A stretch of DNA of 64,000 bases from Pseudomonadota bacterium (GCA_025356075.1 JANXUT010000064.1:1-64000); one strand, 5' to 3'; positions 52,784-63,284 are shown, counted from the stretch's first letter. Made by a program: numbers and translations. Notes: generated by a model from the sequence alone, not told the origin.

Positions 52784-53786
52784 ATTCGCCGGCGCTCGAG
52801 CCGATGATGATCGTGCCGTCCTCGGCGAGCTTCTGCGCGATCGTGATGATCTCGCGCTGTGCCGCCTCGACCTCGGTCAGCTTGACGGGACCGCGGGCCT
52901 CCATGTCCTCCTTGAGGATCTCGGCCGCGCGCTTTGACATGTTCGAGTAGATCCGGTCGGCGACGGTCGGGTCCGCGCCCCTGAGCGCCACCGACAGGAT
53001 GTCGCTCGACACCTCGCGCAGGATTGCCTGCATGCCCTTGTTGTCGACGTCGACGAGATCGTCGAACACGAACAGCAGCTCCTTGATCTTGTGGTGCAGC
53101 TCGCTGTTCTGCGACTCGATCTCGGTGAGGACGCCCTGGCTCGTCTCGCGATCCATCGCATTGATGATGTCGGCGACGGTGCGCGTGCCGCCGATCCGAC
53201 GGGACGCTACCTGCGTGTTGCCGGCAGCGCGCTTGCCGACGATCTGGTCGAGCTCCTGCAATGCCGACTGCGGCAACTCCTCCAGCGTCGCGATCCGCAT
53301 CAGCACGTCGGCGCGCTGCTTCTCCGGCAGGAGCGGCAGGATCTTCGCCGACAGCTTGCCGTCGAGCTGCGCGAGCAGGCTTGCGATGACCTGCGGGTGT
53401 TCATCGCCGACGAGCTGGGCGACCGCCCGCGGGTCCATCCACTTGAGCGCGTCGATGCCGGCACCGCCGGCGGGACCGGCGAGGATCCGGTCGACCATGA
53501 CCTCGGCGCGCTGCTTGCCGAAGGACGCCGCCATGATCTTCTTGACGTAGTCGGACTTGTCGCCGGAGAACGTTCCGCCCGAGTCGACCTTCTCGACGAA
53601 CGACTGGACGACGACCTCGGCGCGATTCTTGGGTACCGCCGCAAGATTCGACATCGCGATGCCGACCGCCTCGACGTCGCGCGGGTCCATGTGCTTGAGC
53701 ACCGCGGCGGCATCCTGCTCGCCGAGCGACATCAGCAGGATCGCGGCCCGTTCGGGCCCCGACAGGTCGCCGCTCCTATCTGCCAT
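52776..53786 (-). CDS. fliG: Flagellar motor switch protein FliG
   Basis: 336 residues with all three FliG domains. The EHPQ motif is in VGDEHPQVIASLLAQL; the C-terminal torque helix region reads FVFDDLVDVDNKGMQAILR with charged residues retained. It builds the C ring and converts ion flow into rotation. Overlaps the fliF end by 11 bases. Confidence 0.97.
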   Translation of the reverse strand: MADRSGDLSGPERAAILLMSLGEQDAAAVLKHMDPRDVEAVGIAMSNLAAVPKNRAEVVVQSFVEKVDSGGTFSGDKSDYVKKIMAASFGKQRAEVMVDRILAGPAGGAGIDALKWMDPRAVAQLVGDEHPQVIASLLAQLDGKLSAKILPLLPEKQRADVLMRIATLEELPQSALQELDQIVGKRAAGNTQVASRRIGGTRTVADIINAMDRETSQGVLTEIESQNSELHHKIKELLFVFDDLVDVDNKGMQAILREVSSDILSVALRGADPTVADRIYSNMSKRAAEILKEDMEARGPVKLTEVEAAQREIITIAQKLAEDGTIIIGSSAGEYV

Positions 53787-55386
53787 CGGTGCTCACCCAC
53801 TCCTTCACGATCTGGGCTGCCCGCTTGGGATCTTGCGTAACGAGGCTACGGGCCGCTGCGACCTGCGCCTCATAGTTGGGCAATGGTGTGGCGCCGCCCG
53901 ACAGCGTCACCTTGTCGCGGGCTAGGTCGCCGGCGGCGCCCCCGGTGAGCGCTCCGAGCCCGCCGCGCGCGGGCTGCAGCAGCGTCTTCATGATGGGACG
54001 AAGCACCACGAGCGCGAGTGCCAGCACGAGGAGCACCGCGATCCCCTGCCGGCCGAATTGCTTGAGCGTCGGGCTCGCATACCACGGCTCCGCCGGCGCC
54101 GGGTCGCCCGCCGCGGCGGGTGGAGAGAACGAGGCGTTGATGACCTGCACGCGATCGCCGCGCTTCTCGTCGAATCCGACCGCTTCCTTCACCAGTCCCG
54201 TGTAGCGCTCGATCTCCTGCGCGCTCCAGGGCTCGGAGGTTGGTTTTGCATCCGCGCTCGGCACGAGCTTGTTGTCGAGAATGACAGCGACGGAGAGGCG
54301 CTTGATCGTGCCGGTGGCCTGCCGCACGTGGCTCACGGTCCGGTCGATCTCGTAGTTCCGGGTCGCGCGGTTGGTCGTCGCGACCGGCTGAGGCGGCGTC
54401 GTCGCGGCGGCGGGCTGCTGCTTCGGCGCCGCCGGGACGGGGCTCGTCGCCGGCGGCTGGTTGCTGAGGGCGCCCGGGATTCCCATCGCGAGGTCGCCCG
54501 CCATGCGCTGGTCGTTGGCGGTCTGCTCACTTCGGACCACCTGCTTCTGCGGGTCGTAGTTCTCGCTCGACTGCTCGGTCATCGTGAAATCAAGATCCGC
54601 CGTCACGCCGGCGCGAACCCGCCCGTCGCCGACGAGCGGGGTCAGAAGTTCCTCGATGCGGTGCGAGTAGTTGTCCTCGAGCGTGCGGGTGTACTCGAGC
54701 TGGTGGCCGGACACCGCGAGCGGGTCGTTGCCGTCGGGGGAGGACAGCAGCGAACCGTTCTGGTCGACGATCGTGACATCGCTGGCATCGAGGTCCGGCA
54801 CCGAGGAGGCGACCAGGTGAACGATGCCGGCGACGTGGCCGGGCTCGAGCCGGCGCCCCGAATAGAGCTGCAGCATCACTGACGCCGTCGCGTGGCGCTG
54901 GTCGCGGACGAACGCCGAGGCACGCGGCAGCGCGAGGTGGACGCGGGCGTTCTGCACGCCCTGCACCTTCACGATGGTGCGGGCGATCTCGGTCTCTATC
55001 GCGAGCTGGTAGCGCGCGGTTTCCATGAACTGGCTCGTGCCGAAGCCATTGTCCTTCTGGATCATCTCGACGCCGAGCGCGTCCGATTGCGGCAGGCCCT
55101 GCGCGGCGAGCCGCATGCGCGCCTCCCGGAGTTGCGGCTCCGGCACCGTGACGCTTCCCGAGGGGCCCTCGAGCTTGTGCGGGATGCCGGCCGACTGCAG
55201 CGCATCGACGACCTGCGCGGTCTCGCGTTCCGAGAGCTGGCTGTAGAGGGTCGCGTAGTTCTGACCCTGCGACCAGAACACGAGCCACAGGCCCGCGGCG
55301 ATCGCGCCGGCAAGGCCGACCAGCAGGATGAGCTGCCGGAGCCCTGGGAGTTCGAGCACGCCGCGTTGGGCGATCGCATCAGCCAT
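53776..55386 (-). CDS. fliF: Flagellar MS-ring protein FliF
   Basis: 536 residues. N-terminal membrane helix (LILLVGLAGAIAAGLWLVFW), ring-building motifs (GIPHKLEGPSGSVTVPE, NARVHLALPRASAFVRDQRH), a Pro/Gln-rich loop near 310-340, a second helix (GIAVLLVLALALVVLRPIM) and the cytoplasmic FliG-binding tail ending VKEWVSTDGR. Base of the flagellar motor. Confidence 0.96.
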   Translation of the reverse strand: MADAIAQRGVLELPGLRQLILLVGLAGAIAAGLWLVFWSQGQNYATLYSQLSERETAQVVDALQSAGIPHKLEGPSGSVTVPEPQLREARMRLAAQGLPQSDALGVEMIQKDNGFGTSQFMETARYQLAIETEIARTIVKVQGVQNARVHLALPRASAFVRDQRHATASVMLQLYSGRRLEPGHVAGIVHLVASSVPDLDASDVTIVDQNGSLLSSPDGNDPLAVSGHQLEYTRTLEDNYSHRIEELLTPLVGDGRVRAGVTADLDFTMTEQSSENYDPQKQVVRSEQTANDQRMAGDLAMGIPGALSNQPPATSPVPAAPKQQPAAATTPPQPVATTNRATRNYEIDRTVSHVRQATGTIKRLSVAVILDNKLVPSADAKPTSEPWSAQEIERYTGLVKEAVGFDEKRGDRVQVINASFSPPAAAGDPAPAEPWYASPTLKQFGRQGIAVLLVLALALVVLRPIMKTLLQPARGGLGALTGGAAGDLARDKVTLSGGATPLPNYEAQVAAARSLVTQDPKRAAQIVKEWVSTDGR

Positions 55387-55414
55387 TCGAGTATCCGTCC
55401 TTCATCGTCGCCGC

Positions 55415-55756
55415 TCAGACCGTCATGTTCATGACTTCCTGGTACGCGCTGACGAGGCGATTGCGCACCTCCGTCATCGCGCGGAACGCCAGCGTCGCCT
55501 TCTGCGCCTCGACCATCACCCGCGTGATGTCGACGCCGGGCGCACCCTGCTCGAACGCCGTGCCGAGATCGGCGGCGCTCTGCTGCATGTTGTTGACCTG
55601 GTTGAGCGAGTCCTTGAGGAGCGCTGCAAAATCAGGCGCGCCGGCGGCACCGGCGCCGGCCGGCTGGCCGATGCCGCCGAGCGAGGGCGAGCGCTGCGCC
55701 TCGGCGGCGAGCGAGCGCAGCTCCATCATCAGGCGGGTCGAGTCGATGGCAGGCAT
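55415..55756 (-). CDS. fliE: Flagellar hook-basal body protein FliE
   Basis: 113 residues, normal size. Typical segments FAALLKDSLNQVNNMQQSAAD, FEQGAPGVDITRVMVEAQKA and FRAMTEVRNRLVSAYQEVMN. It joins the MS ring to the rod. First gene of the fliEFGHIJK run, 18 bases after fleR. Confidence 0.95.
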   Translation of the reverse strand: MPAIDSTRLMMELRSLAAEAQRSPSLGGIGQPAGAGAAGAPDFAALLKDSLNQVNNMQQSAADLGTAFEQGAPGVDITRVMVEAQKATLAFRAMTEVRNRLVSAYQEVMNMTV

Positions 55757-55774
55757 GGCTTTCTCGGTAGGGCG

Positions 55775-57169
55775 TTAGGAAATGACGAGGCCGACGGCGC
55801 GCAGCTGCGCGAGCTTGTACCTGAGCGTTCGCGCGCTGATTCCGAGCCGCTCGGCGGCGCGCTTGCGGCTGCCGGCGGTCGCCTTGAGCGCATCGAGGAT
55901 GAGGTCGCGCTCGTGCACCTTGAGCCCGTCCTCGAGCGCCGCCGCGACGGGCGTCGCGCCCGCGACCGCGCGCTCGGCGAACGCCACCGGAGCGGTGCCG
56001 TCGGTCACGAACACGAGGTCGGCGGGCTCGAGTATGGAGCTACCGGCCAGCACCGCCGCGCGCTGCAGCACGTTGTCGAGCTCGCGCACGTTGCCGGGCC
56101 AGTTGTGCGACTGCAGACTCGCGATTGCCGCCGCCGAGAGCGCGAGCGGCGCCTGCCCGGGTGCCGCGAGGCGCGTCAGGATCCGCTCGGCAAGCGGCAC
56201 GATGTCGTGCGGCCGCTCGCGCAGCGGCGCGAGCCTGAGCGGCAGCACGTTCAGCCGGTAGTAAAGATCCTCGCGGAACCGGCCCGCGGCGACTTCGGCG
56301 GTCAACAGGCGATTGCTCGTGCCGATGACCCTCACATCGAGCGCGATCGTCTTGGAGCCGCCGATCCGCTCGACCTCGCGCTCCTGCAGCACCCTCAGGA
56401 GCTTCGCCTGCAGCGACAGGCCCATCTCGGAGATCTCATCGAGCAGGAGCGTGCCGCCCTGCGCCTGCTCGAACTTGCCGGCGTGCGCGGCGCTCGCGCC
56501 CGTGAACGAGCCCTTCTCGTGCCCGAACAGCATCGCCTCGAGCATGTTTTCGGGGATTGCCGCGCAGTTGATCGCGACGAAGGGCCCCGCGTGGCGCGCC
56601 GAGCGCGCGTGCAGGTAGCGCGCGAACACTTCCTTGCCGGTGCCGCTCTCGCCAGTGATCAGCACCGTGACATCGGTGCGGGCGACGCGCCGGGCGAGGG
56701 AGAGCGTGTCGCGCGAGCGCGGGTCGACCGCGACCGGCGCGTCGGCCTCGCTGTCGGCGCGCTCGCTCGAGCGGCTGAGGCGCTGCACGAGGCTGATGAG
56801 CGCATCGGCGTCGAAGGGCTTCACCAGGTAGTCGGCGGCGCCATCGCGCATCGCCCCGACCGCCCGCTCGATCGAGCCGTAGGCCGTGATCAGCACGACC
56901 GGCACTTCCGGCCAGCGCGCCCGCGTACGCAACAGGAGTTCATGGCCGTCGACCGGCCCCATCTGCACGTCGGTGAGGAGGAGGCCGGGCGGCTCCGCCT
57001 CGAGGGCAGCAAGCGCCGCGCTGCCGTCGGCGACCGCGGTGACCCGAAAGCCCGCGAACCTGAGCGTATCGGCAAGCGCATCGCGCAGCGCCGCATCGTC
57101 CTCGGCGACGAGCACGTGGCGGACGTCGCCCGGGCGTGCGGCCTCGACCGGTATAGCCACGGCACTCAT
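55775..57169 (-). CDS. fleR: Sigma-54-dependent flagellar response regulator FleR/FlrC
   Basis: 464 residues. Receiver domain (~18-130, phospho Asp in LLLTDVQMGP), AAA+ domain with Walker A GESGTGKE, and a Fis-type helix-turn-helix (AAERLGISARTLRYKLAQLR). The sigma-54 contact loop reads GSFTGA, a variant of GAFTGA. ATG 57169 overlaps the kinase stop (ATGA), so FleS is its partner; the longer frame inside fleS is rejected. It activates later flagellar genes such as fliE and rod/hook genes in related bacteria. Confidence 0.95.
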   Translation of the reverse strand: MSAVAIPVEAARPGDVRHVLVAEDDAALRDALADTLRFAGFRVTAVADGSAALAALEAEPPGLLLTDVQMGPVDGHELLLRTRARWPEVPVVLITAYGSIERAVGAMRDGAADYLVKPFDADALISLVQRLSRSSERADSEADAPVAVDPRSRDTLSLARRVARTDVTVLITGESGTGKEVFARYLHARSARHAGPFVAINCAAIPENMLEAMLFGHEKGSFTGASAAHAGKFEQAQGGTLLLDEISEMGLSLQAKLLRVLQEREVERIGGSKTIALDVRVIGTSNRLLTAEVAAGRFREDLYYRLNVLPLRLAPLRERPHDIVPLAERILTRLAAPGQAPLALSAAAIASLQSHNWPGNVRELDNVLQRAAVLAGSSILEPADLVFVTDGTAPVAFAERAVAGATPVAAALEDGLKVHERDLILDALKATAGSRKRAAERLGISARTLRYKLAQLRAVGLVIS

Positions 57170-57990
57170 GCGCCTCCCTCCAGCCGGTCGAGTTCGAGTA
57201 CGAAGCAGGCGCCTTCGGCGCAATCCTCGATCCGCACGCTGCCGCCGTGGGCGAGCGCGACCGCGCGGACGACCGCAAGTCCAAGTCCCGTGCCCCCCGG
57301 CCGCGTCGTGTAGAAGGGCTCGAAGATCCGCGTGCGCACGGCACCCGGCACGCCCGGACCGTTGTCGCGCACGCGGATGAGCGCGCTGCCGGCGGCGACA
57401 CTCGCCTCGATCACGACGAGGGGATCGGGCGTGGCGGCGGCGGCGTCGAGCGCGTTGGTCGCAAGGTTGACGATCGCGCCGACCAGCGCCTCGGCATTGC
57501 CGAACACGGCAACTCCGGGCGCGAGCGTGCGGATCGTCAGGCGCGCGCGTCCGTCGAGGCGCGAGGCGAGGCTCTGCGCGGCGCTTTCGAGGAGCGCGCT
57601 CACGTCGCAACGCGCGAGGATGCCACCGCCGCCGCGCGCAAAGGCGAGCATGTCGGCGACGAGGCCCTCGAGGTGCTTCAAGCGCGCGACGATGCGCGCG
57701 GCGATTTCGCGCCGGTCGTCGTCGCTGATGCCCTCGAGCCCGAGGCGCGAGGCATAGAGGAGAGCGGCCGAGAGCGGTGTACGCACGTCGTGCGCGAGCC
57801 TCGCGGCCATCTCGCCCAGCGTCGCGAGCCGCTCCTGCCTTAGGCGCTCGAGCCTTGCCTCCGCAAGCTCGGCGTTCAGGCGCGCGACCTGCGTCTCGAG
57901 GTCGCGGTACGACGCCTCGAGTGCACCCGAGAGCGTGTTGAACGCCTGGAATGCATCCGTGAGGTTCGATTCAGCTAGCGCAGCGGCCAT
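57166..57990 (-). CDS. fleS: Flagellar sensor kinase FleS/FlrB
   Basis: 274 residues, no membrane helix. A short N-terminal coiled coil leads to the HisKA domain with H67 in ARLAHDVRTPLSAA, then ATPase boxes NLATNALDAA, RVRDNGPGVPG and GGTGLGLAVVRAV. It is shorter than the usual ~350-400 residues and seems to lack the PAS domain often present in FleS. Preceded by a strong sigma-54 promoter. Confidence 0.93.
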   Translation of the reverse strand: MAAALAESNLTDAFQAFNTLSGALEASYRDLETQVARLNAELAEARLERLRQERLATLGEMAARLAHDVRTPLSAALLYASRLGLEGISDDDRREIAARIVARLKHLEGLVADMLAFARGGGGILARCDVSALLESAAQSLASRLDGRARLTIRTLAPGVAVFGNAEALVGAIVNLATNALDAAAATPDPLVVIEASVAAGSALIRVRDNGPGVPGAVRTRIFEPFYTTRPGGTGLGLAVVRAVALAHGGSVRIEDCAEGACFVLELDRLEGGA

Positions 57991-58026
57991 GGCGGGATTC
58001 CAAAGACACGGTCCCGCAGGAGTTAG

Positions 58027-58041
58027 AGCAAGTTCTGTGCC
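58027..58041 (-). promoter_or_regulatory. Sigma-54 promoter of fleSR
   Basis: On the minus strand GGCACAGAACTTGCT has GG and GC separated by exactly 10 bases, matching the -24/-12 consensus. Expected transcription start is near 58015, giving a leader of about 25 bases before fleS. FleQ is the likely activator. Confidence 0.8.
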
Positions 58042-58145
58042 TGCCCCGTAGAGTGTTTCAAATCAGTGCCTTACGAGGAGCCGCGCGGGGCTTCGTCAAG
58101 GTCCCGGCGCCGTGCTCGCGCCCGCGGCGTCGGTGCTCTGACGCC

Positions 58146-59513
<1,368 letters not shown>

Positions 59514-59662
59514 CCTTCCTGGTCCCCTGGCCCCTCGGCCGCCGCGCCGCGTCATTGCAGCTGCGTTCTAGGTTATCGACGTAAGCGCCTGAAACAATTT
59601 ACCTGTCTTAGCTTTGCGACAGATACTAAGGAATTGGAGGCCTCCCTCGATATAGGTCAGCT

Positions 59663-59682
59663 CCCCGGAATTCATTTCGGGG
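59663..59682 (-). terminator. Hairpin between PilZ gene and fleQ
   Basis: CCCCGGAAT (59663-59671) can pair with ATTTCGGGG (59674-59682) with one G-T pair. It lies about 70 bases past the PilZ gene stop; no T tract. It may end the fliD operon transcript. Confidence 0.35.
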
Positions 59683-59752
59683 AAGCCCTTAATAGTTCAG
59701 TAGGAGCACCCTGAGCGGGGGGCGCGTCAAAACACTGCACGCGGCGTGCGAT

Positions 59753-60316
59753 TTATCCGCGCGAGGACGTACGGGTTCCCGCGACGAGGCGCCGGTGGTG
59801 ACGGAACACGAGCCGCTCGAGGAGCTCGACGACCGAGGGCGTCAGGCCCTCGAACGCGAACCTGAGCCAGGTGCCCTCGGCATCGCTGTGCTTGCCGACG
59901 ATGCGGCCCGGGAGCTTGAGCGGCTGCGGAAAATGCCGGCTCACGTGCACGGCGACGACGCCGACGCCCGGCAGCACGTCCTCGCCATCGAGCAGCCAGT
60001 CGATGCCGTGGGCGTGGAGCCTGAGGCTGCGTACCGGCGGCAGGTCGCCGTCGCGCATCAGCAGCCGCGCGACCAGCTGGATCAGTACATTGACCTTGAA
60101 CTCGACGCGCTGCAGGTCCTCGGCGAGCTCGTGTTCCTCGTCGGTCTTCTTCTCGGTGTGCGGGCGCTGCTCATCGAGCGAGGCGTCCGCCACGAGTACC
60201 TGCTGGGTTTCCTGGTTGATGCCGGCGAGGGCGGCTCCTTCGGGGAGCCTCTCCAGGCGCTCAAACCCGAGCGGCAAGGCGTCGGCATAGCCGAGGCCAT
60301 CGAAGCGTGCGGTCAC
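59753..60316 (-). CDS. Atypical PilZ-like protein
   Basis: 187 residues from a GTG overlapping the fliT-like stop (GTGA). The C-terminal ~100 residues resemble PilZ domains encoded next to fleQ in Xanthomonas-type bacteria (LPGRIVGKHSD, WLRFAFEGLTPSVVELLERL, FRHHRRLVAGTR). The canonical c-di-GMP motifs RXXXR and D/NXSXXG are not visible, so it may not bind c-di-GMP itself. A longer Met frame upstream is rejected. Probably couples second-messenger state to flagellar function; inferred. Confidence 0.7.
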   Translation of the reverse strand: MTARFDGLGYADALPLGFERLERLPEGAALAGINQETQQVLVADASLDEQRPHTEKKTDEEHELAEDLQRVEFKVNVLIQLVARLLMRDGDLPPVRSLRLHAHGIDWLLDGEDVLPGVGVVAVHVSRHFPQPLKLPGRIVGKHSDAEGTWLRFAFEGLTPSVVELLERLVFRHHRRLVAGTRTSSRG

Positions 60317-60672
60317 GGCCGTAGGCCGCGCGGGGGTCCACTGTTGTCGAGGTAGGCGCGCCCGGCACGGCCGCCGAGCGCCTTCAGGTCGAGTTCGCGC
60401 CCGAGCGCGCGGCGGCGGTGCTCGGCGAGTCCGATGAGCTCCTCGTTGAGCCGAACGACCTCCCTGAGCGTCGCCGTCAGCCGCGGCAGCTCCGCAGCGG
60501 TCGGCACTTCGTCGAAGACGCGCTCGATGATCGCGCGCCGCTCGGCTTCGAGGTCGCCGGCGCCGGTCCACTCGTCGCGCTCGAATCCCGCCCGCAGCGC
60601 CTTAGTGATGGCGAGCAGCCGCTCGAGGTCAAGGTCCCGGCCGGCACCGGACTCGGCGAGTTGTGCGCTCAT
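60313..60672 (-). CDS. fliT: FliT-like flagellar chaperone
   Basis: 119 residues, helical: LERLLAITKALRAGFERDEW, EERRAIIERVF-like stretch and LREVVRLNEELIGLAEHRRR. Low primary similarity is usual for FliT; the call rests on size, helical content and the place right after fliS with an ATGA overlap. It would bind FliD before export. Confidence 0.7.
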   Translation of the reverse strand: MSAQLAESGAGRDLDLERLLAITKALRAGFERDEWTGAGDLEAERRAIIERVFDEVPTAAELPRLTATLREVVRLNEELIGLAEHRRRALGRELDLKALGGRAGRAYLDNSGPPRGLRP

Positions 60673-61088
60673 CGGGCCCCCGTCGCGGCGGCAGGCCGGA
60701 CTTCGGCACCGATGCCGTCCCAGCCATCCTTGATCGTGCGCACCAGCGTCATGACCTCGTCGAACCCGTCCGCGTCGCTCGCCGCATTCGCCTTAACGAG
60801 ACGCACGCTGCAGTAGTCGTAGAGGTCCCGGAGGTTCGCCGCGATCTCCCCGCCCTGCTCGAGGTTGAGGCTGGCATTGAGCGCGCCGACGACGGCGATC
60901 GCCTTGGAGATCTGCTCGCCCTTGCGCGCGGCGTCGCCTCGCTCGAGGTGCCCGCGCGCCGCGGCGATCCGCTGCAGCACGTTCTCGAGCATCAGCTGCA
61001 CCAGCCGGTAGGGGTCGGCGGCCGCCACGGACGAGTGCGCGCCGATCGACTGGTAATTCTTCAGGGCCTGTTCGGCGGCAACACTCAT
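60669..61088 (-). CDS. fliS: Flagellin export chaperone FliS
   Basis: 139 residues from ATG 61088. Typical blocks are ALKNYQSIGAHSSVAAADPY, RLVQLMLENVLQRIAAARGHL, ISKAIAVVGALNASLNLEQGG and ANLRDLYDYCSVRLVKAN. It keeps flagellin unpolymerised in the cytoplasm. Starts 28 bases after fliD. Confidence 0.95.
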   Translation of the reverse strand: MSVAAEQALKNYQSIGAHSSVAAADPYRLVQLMLENVLQRIAAARGHLERGDAARKGEQISKAIAVVGALNASLNLEQGGEIAANLRDLYDYCSVRLVKANAASDADGFDEVMTLVRTIKDGWDGIGAEVRPAAATGAR

Positions 61089-61116
61089 AGTCAGCGAACT
61101 CCGTCGGTCGTCTCGG

Positions 61117-62613
61117 CTAGGGAACGGCTGCGCTCGCCTTGCCCGGGTAGTAGATCGAATTGAGCTGCGCCAGCAGCGAGGTGCCCGTGCTCTTGAGCTG
61201 GGCGACCAAGAGGTCCATCGCATTGTATTGCGCCAGCAGCGTCGCCTGCACGACGGCCAGGTGCTTGTTGAGCGCGATCGTCGCCGAGGCGACGTGCGAG
61301 AGGCCCTTTTGCAGCGAGGTATTCTGGTTTGCCAGCACCCCGCCCGGCCGGGTGTACTGGTTCAGCACCGCGTTCAGCTTGGTGGCGATGCCATCGGGGC
61401 CTGAAAAGAGCTGCGCGACGGCGCCGAAGTTGTTGGTGAAGCCAGCGTTGACGGTCGTCGAGTTCGTCGACAGCGTGCGGTCCGGGTTGGCGACGATTCC
61501 GAGGCCCGCGAGCGCGCTGAACGGCGTGCCGCTCGGCAGCTTGACCTGGCTGTTGATCGCCTCGTTGACCTGGTTGAGCAGGTTGTTGAGGAGCGAGTCC
61601 CCGAGCAAGGGGCCCGCGGCGCCCGTGCTCGCGTTGTAGTTCGAGAGCGTCGCGGCGCTCTGCTGCAGGGTGTTGTAGCTCGTGATCAGCGTCTGCACCG
61701 CGGTGCGCGCGCCGGTCTGGTCCTCCGACACGACGAGCGAAGCCGTGGCGCCGGTCGCCGTCGCCCCGGTGAGGTTGAGCGTGACCCCGGTGAGCAGGCC
61801 GGTGACGATATTGCTCGCGCTATTGTAGGTGTTGCCGTCGAGCGTGACGATCGCGTCCTGCGCGCTCTGCAACTTCGTGAGCTTGGTGTTGGAGTTCGCC
61901 GGGTCATAGGCGAAGCCTGCGAGCCCGCCGTCGCCGCCGTTCACGGTGACCGTCACCGCGTTCGCGGCACCGGTGGTCACGCTGCTGAGCACGAGGCGCA
62001 CGCCGTCGTTGGCCGTGACGAGCGTCGCCGTCACGCCAGACCCGGCCGCCGCGGCATTGATCGCCCCGGCGATGCCGGAGAGCGTGTTGTTGGTCGAATT
62101 GATCACGACGCTGAAGGGCTTCGTGCCGACGCTGATCGTGAGCGTGCCGGTGCCGACGGCGGTCGTGGAACTCGCGATCGGGCCCGAGGAGAGCTTGGTG
62201 CCGGTTGCGAGCTGCGTGACGCCCAGCGTGTAGGTGCCGGCGCTCGCGGCGGAATCGGTGGTCGCACTCGCGATGGTCTTGTCGCCGACGGTCGCGAGCG
62301 ACCCTTCGAACTGCTGCGGCGTCGAGAGGCTGGCGAGCGCCGCCTGGACGCCGGCGATCGCCGCCTGCAGTTGCCCGTAGGCCGAGATCTGCGTCTGCAG
62401 CTTCGTCTTCTGGGTGGTCAGGAGCTTGGTCTGGCCAGCGCCTTCGGCGGCCACGAGCTGCGAGACGATGCTGTTGACGTCGAGGCCGGAGCCGAGCCCC
62501 GTCGAGGTGATCGTGCCCTGCGCACCGAGGTCGGTCAGGGCGGACTGGCCGATGCTCGAGGCGCTGGACGTGCCAGTGCTCGACGCCGGTGTACCCGAAA
62601 GAATGCTGCTCAT
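61117..62613 (-). CDS. fliD: Flagellar cap protein FliD
   Basis: 498 residues. N-terminal FliD domain (ITSTGLGSGLDVNSIVSQLV), central Ala/Thr/Val-rich D2-D3 region, and the FliD C domain with LLGDSLLNNLLNQVNEAINS, FSALAGLGIVANPDRTLS and the final helix YNAMDLLVAQLKSTGTSLLA. It caps the filament tip. Preceded by a consensus sigma-54 promoter. Confidence 0.96.
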   Translation of the reverse strand: MSSILSGTPASSTGTSSASSIGQSALTDLGAQGTITSTGLGSGLDVNSIVSQLVAAEGAGQTKLLTTQKTKLQTQISAYGQLQAAIAGVQAALASLSTPQQFEGSLATVGDKTIASATTDSAASAGTYTLGVTQLATGTKLSSGPIASSTTAVGTGTLTISVGTKPFSVVINSTNNTLSGIAGAINAAAAGSGVTATLVTANDGVRLVLSSVTTGAANAVTVTVNGGDGGLAGFAYDPANSNTKLTKLQSAQDAIVTLDGNTYNSASNIVTGLLTGVTLNLTGATATGATASLVVSEDQTGARTAVQTLITSYNTLQQSAATLSNYNASTGAAGPLLGDSLLNNLLNQVNEAINSQVKLPSGTPFSALAGLGIVANPDRTLSTNSTTVNAGFTNNFGAVAQLFSGPDGIATKLNAVLNQYTRPGGVLANQNTSLQKGLSHVASATIALNKHLAVVQATLLAQYNAMDLLVAQLKSTGTSLLAQLNSIYYPGKASAAVP

Positions 62614-62640
62614 GTGCCCTCGCGGCTCGCCACACTACCT

Positions 62641-62656
62641 AGCAATATCCGTACCA
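62641..62656 (-). promoter_or_regulatory. Sigma-54 promoter of fliD
   Basis: On the minus strand TGGTACGGATATTGCT fits the TGGYACG-N4-TTGCW consensus in full, GG and GC being 10 bases apart. Expected start is near 62629, about 16 bases before the fliD ATG. Confidence 0.85.
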
Positions 62657-62682
62657 GCCCGCGCCGGCCGCTCGCGTGCAGC

Positions 62683-63123
62683 TCAGGCTGTGTCGTTGAT
62701 GAAGAGCCCCGGGAGCAGGATGCCCGCCTCCTGGAGATTGTTCGCCGTCGACAGCACCTGCGCGGAGGGAATCTGCCGGATGACCTCGCCCGTCGCGGGG
62801 TTCACGATCGTGACCGATTCCTTGCCGCTCTGCGGATCGTACTGAAACAACATCTGCCGCTGGCTGTCGCGCAAGAAGCGATTGACGCCCGCGACCGCCG
62901 CCGTCAGCTGAATCACATCCGGCTGCGGCTGCGCTGCCGCGACCGGCAGCGATTCGCCGCCGGCCGGCGAGCGGTTGCCGCCAGAACCCGCCGTCGCCAC
63001 CGGCGTAACCGGTGCGACTGCTGCAATCGCGGCCGGTGGCGCGCCTGGAAGAGCGCCCACCCCTACCACCGGTACCGTCGGCGCCGGCGGTGCCGGCCCG
63101 ACCGAAACTATGACATTCGCCAT
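62683..63123 (-). CDS. flaG: FlaG-family flagellar protein
   Basis: 146 residues from ATG 63123. The N-terminal 80 residues are Pro/Ala/Gly-rich. The C-terminal domain has the FlaG signature: VAGVNRFLRDSQRQMLFQYD, TIVNPATGEVIRQIPSAQVL. FlaG affects filament length and sits between flagellin and fliD in polar flagellar clusters. The start is the first Met after the hairpin-containing spacer. Confidence 0.9.
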   Translation of the reverse strand: MANVIVSVGPAPPAPTVPVVGVGALPGAPPAAIAAVAPVTPVATAGSGGNRSPAGGESLPVAAAQPQPDVIQLTAAVAGVNRFLRDSQRQMLFQYDPQSGKESVTIVNPATGEVIRQIPSAQVLSTANNLQEAGILLPGLFINDTA

Positions 63124-63169
63124 GTTCGACCCCTCTGTCCTTCGGACAGGGTCGACGGACTGAATGTCC

Positions 63170-63215
63170 GCCTCAGCTGCCCGGGCTATCCGTGCCCGGG
63201 ACGCCATGCTGAGGC
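63170..63215 (-). terminator. Compound hairpin after flagellin gene
   Basis: Nested stems: GCCTCAGC (63170-63177) with GCTGAGGC (63208-63215), and CCCGGGC (63180-63186) with GCCCGGG (63194-63200). 70 bases after the flagellin stop. No T tract; it may protect or terminate the abundant flagellin mRNA. Confidence 0.65.
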
Positions 63216-63284
63216 GGAATCATCCGTCGATGGCTCGATCTTCCTAGCGGCCTCCTCTTGAAGCCGGACTTATTGACTCCGAAC

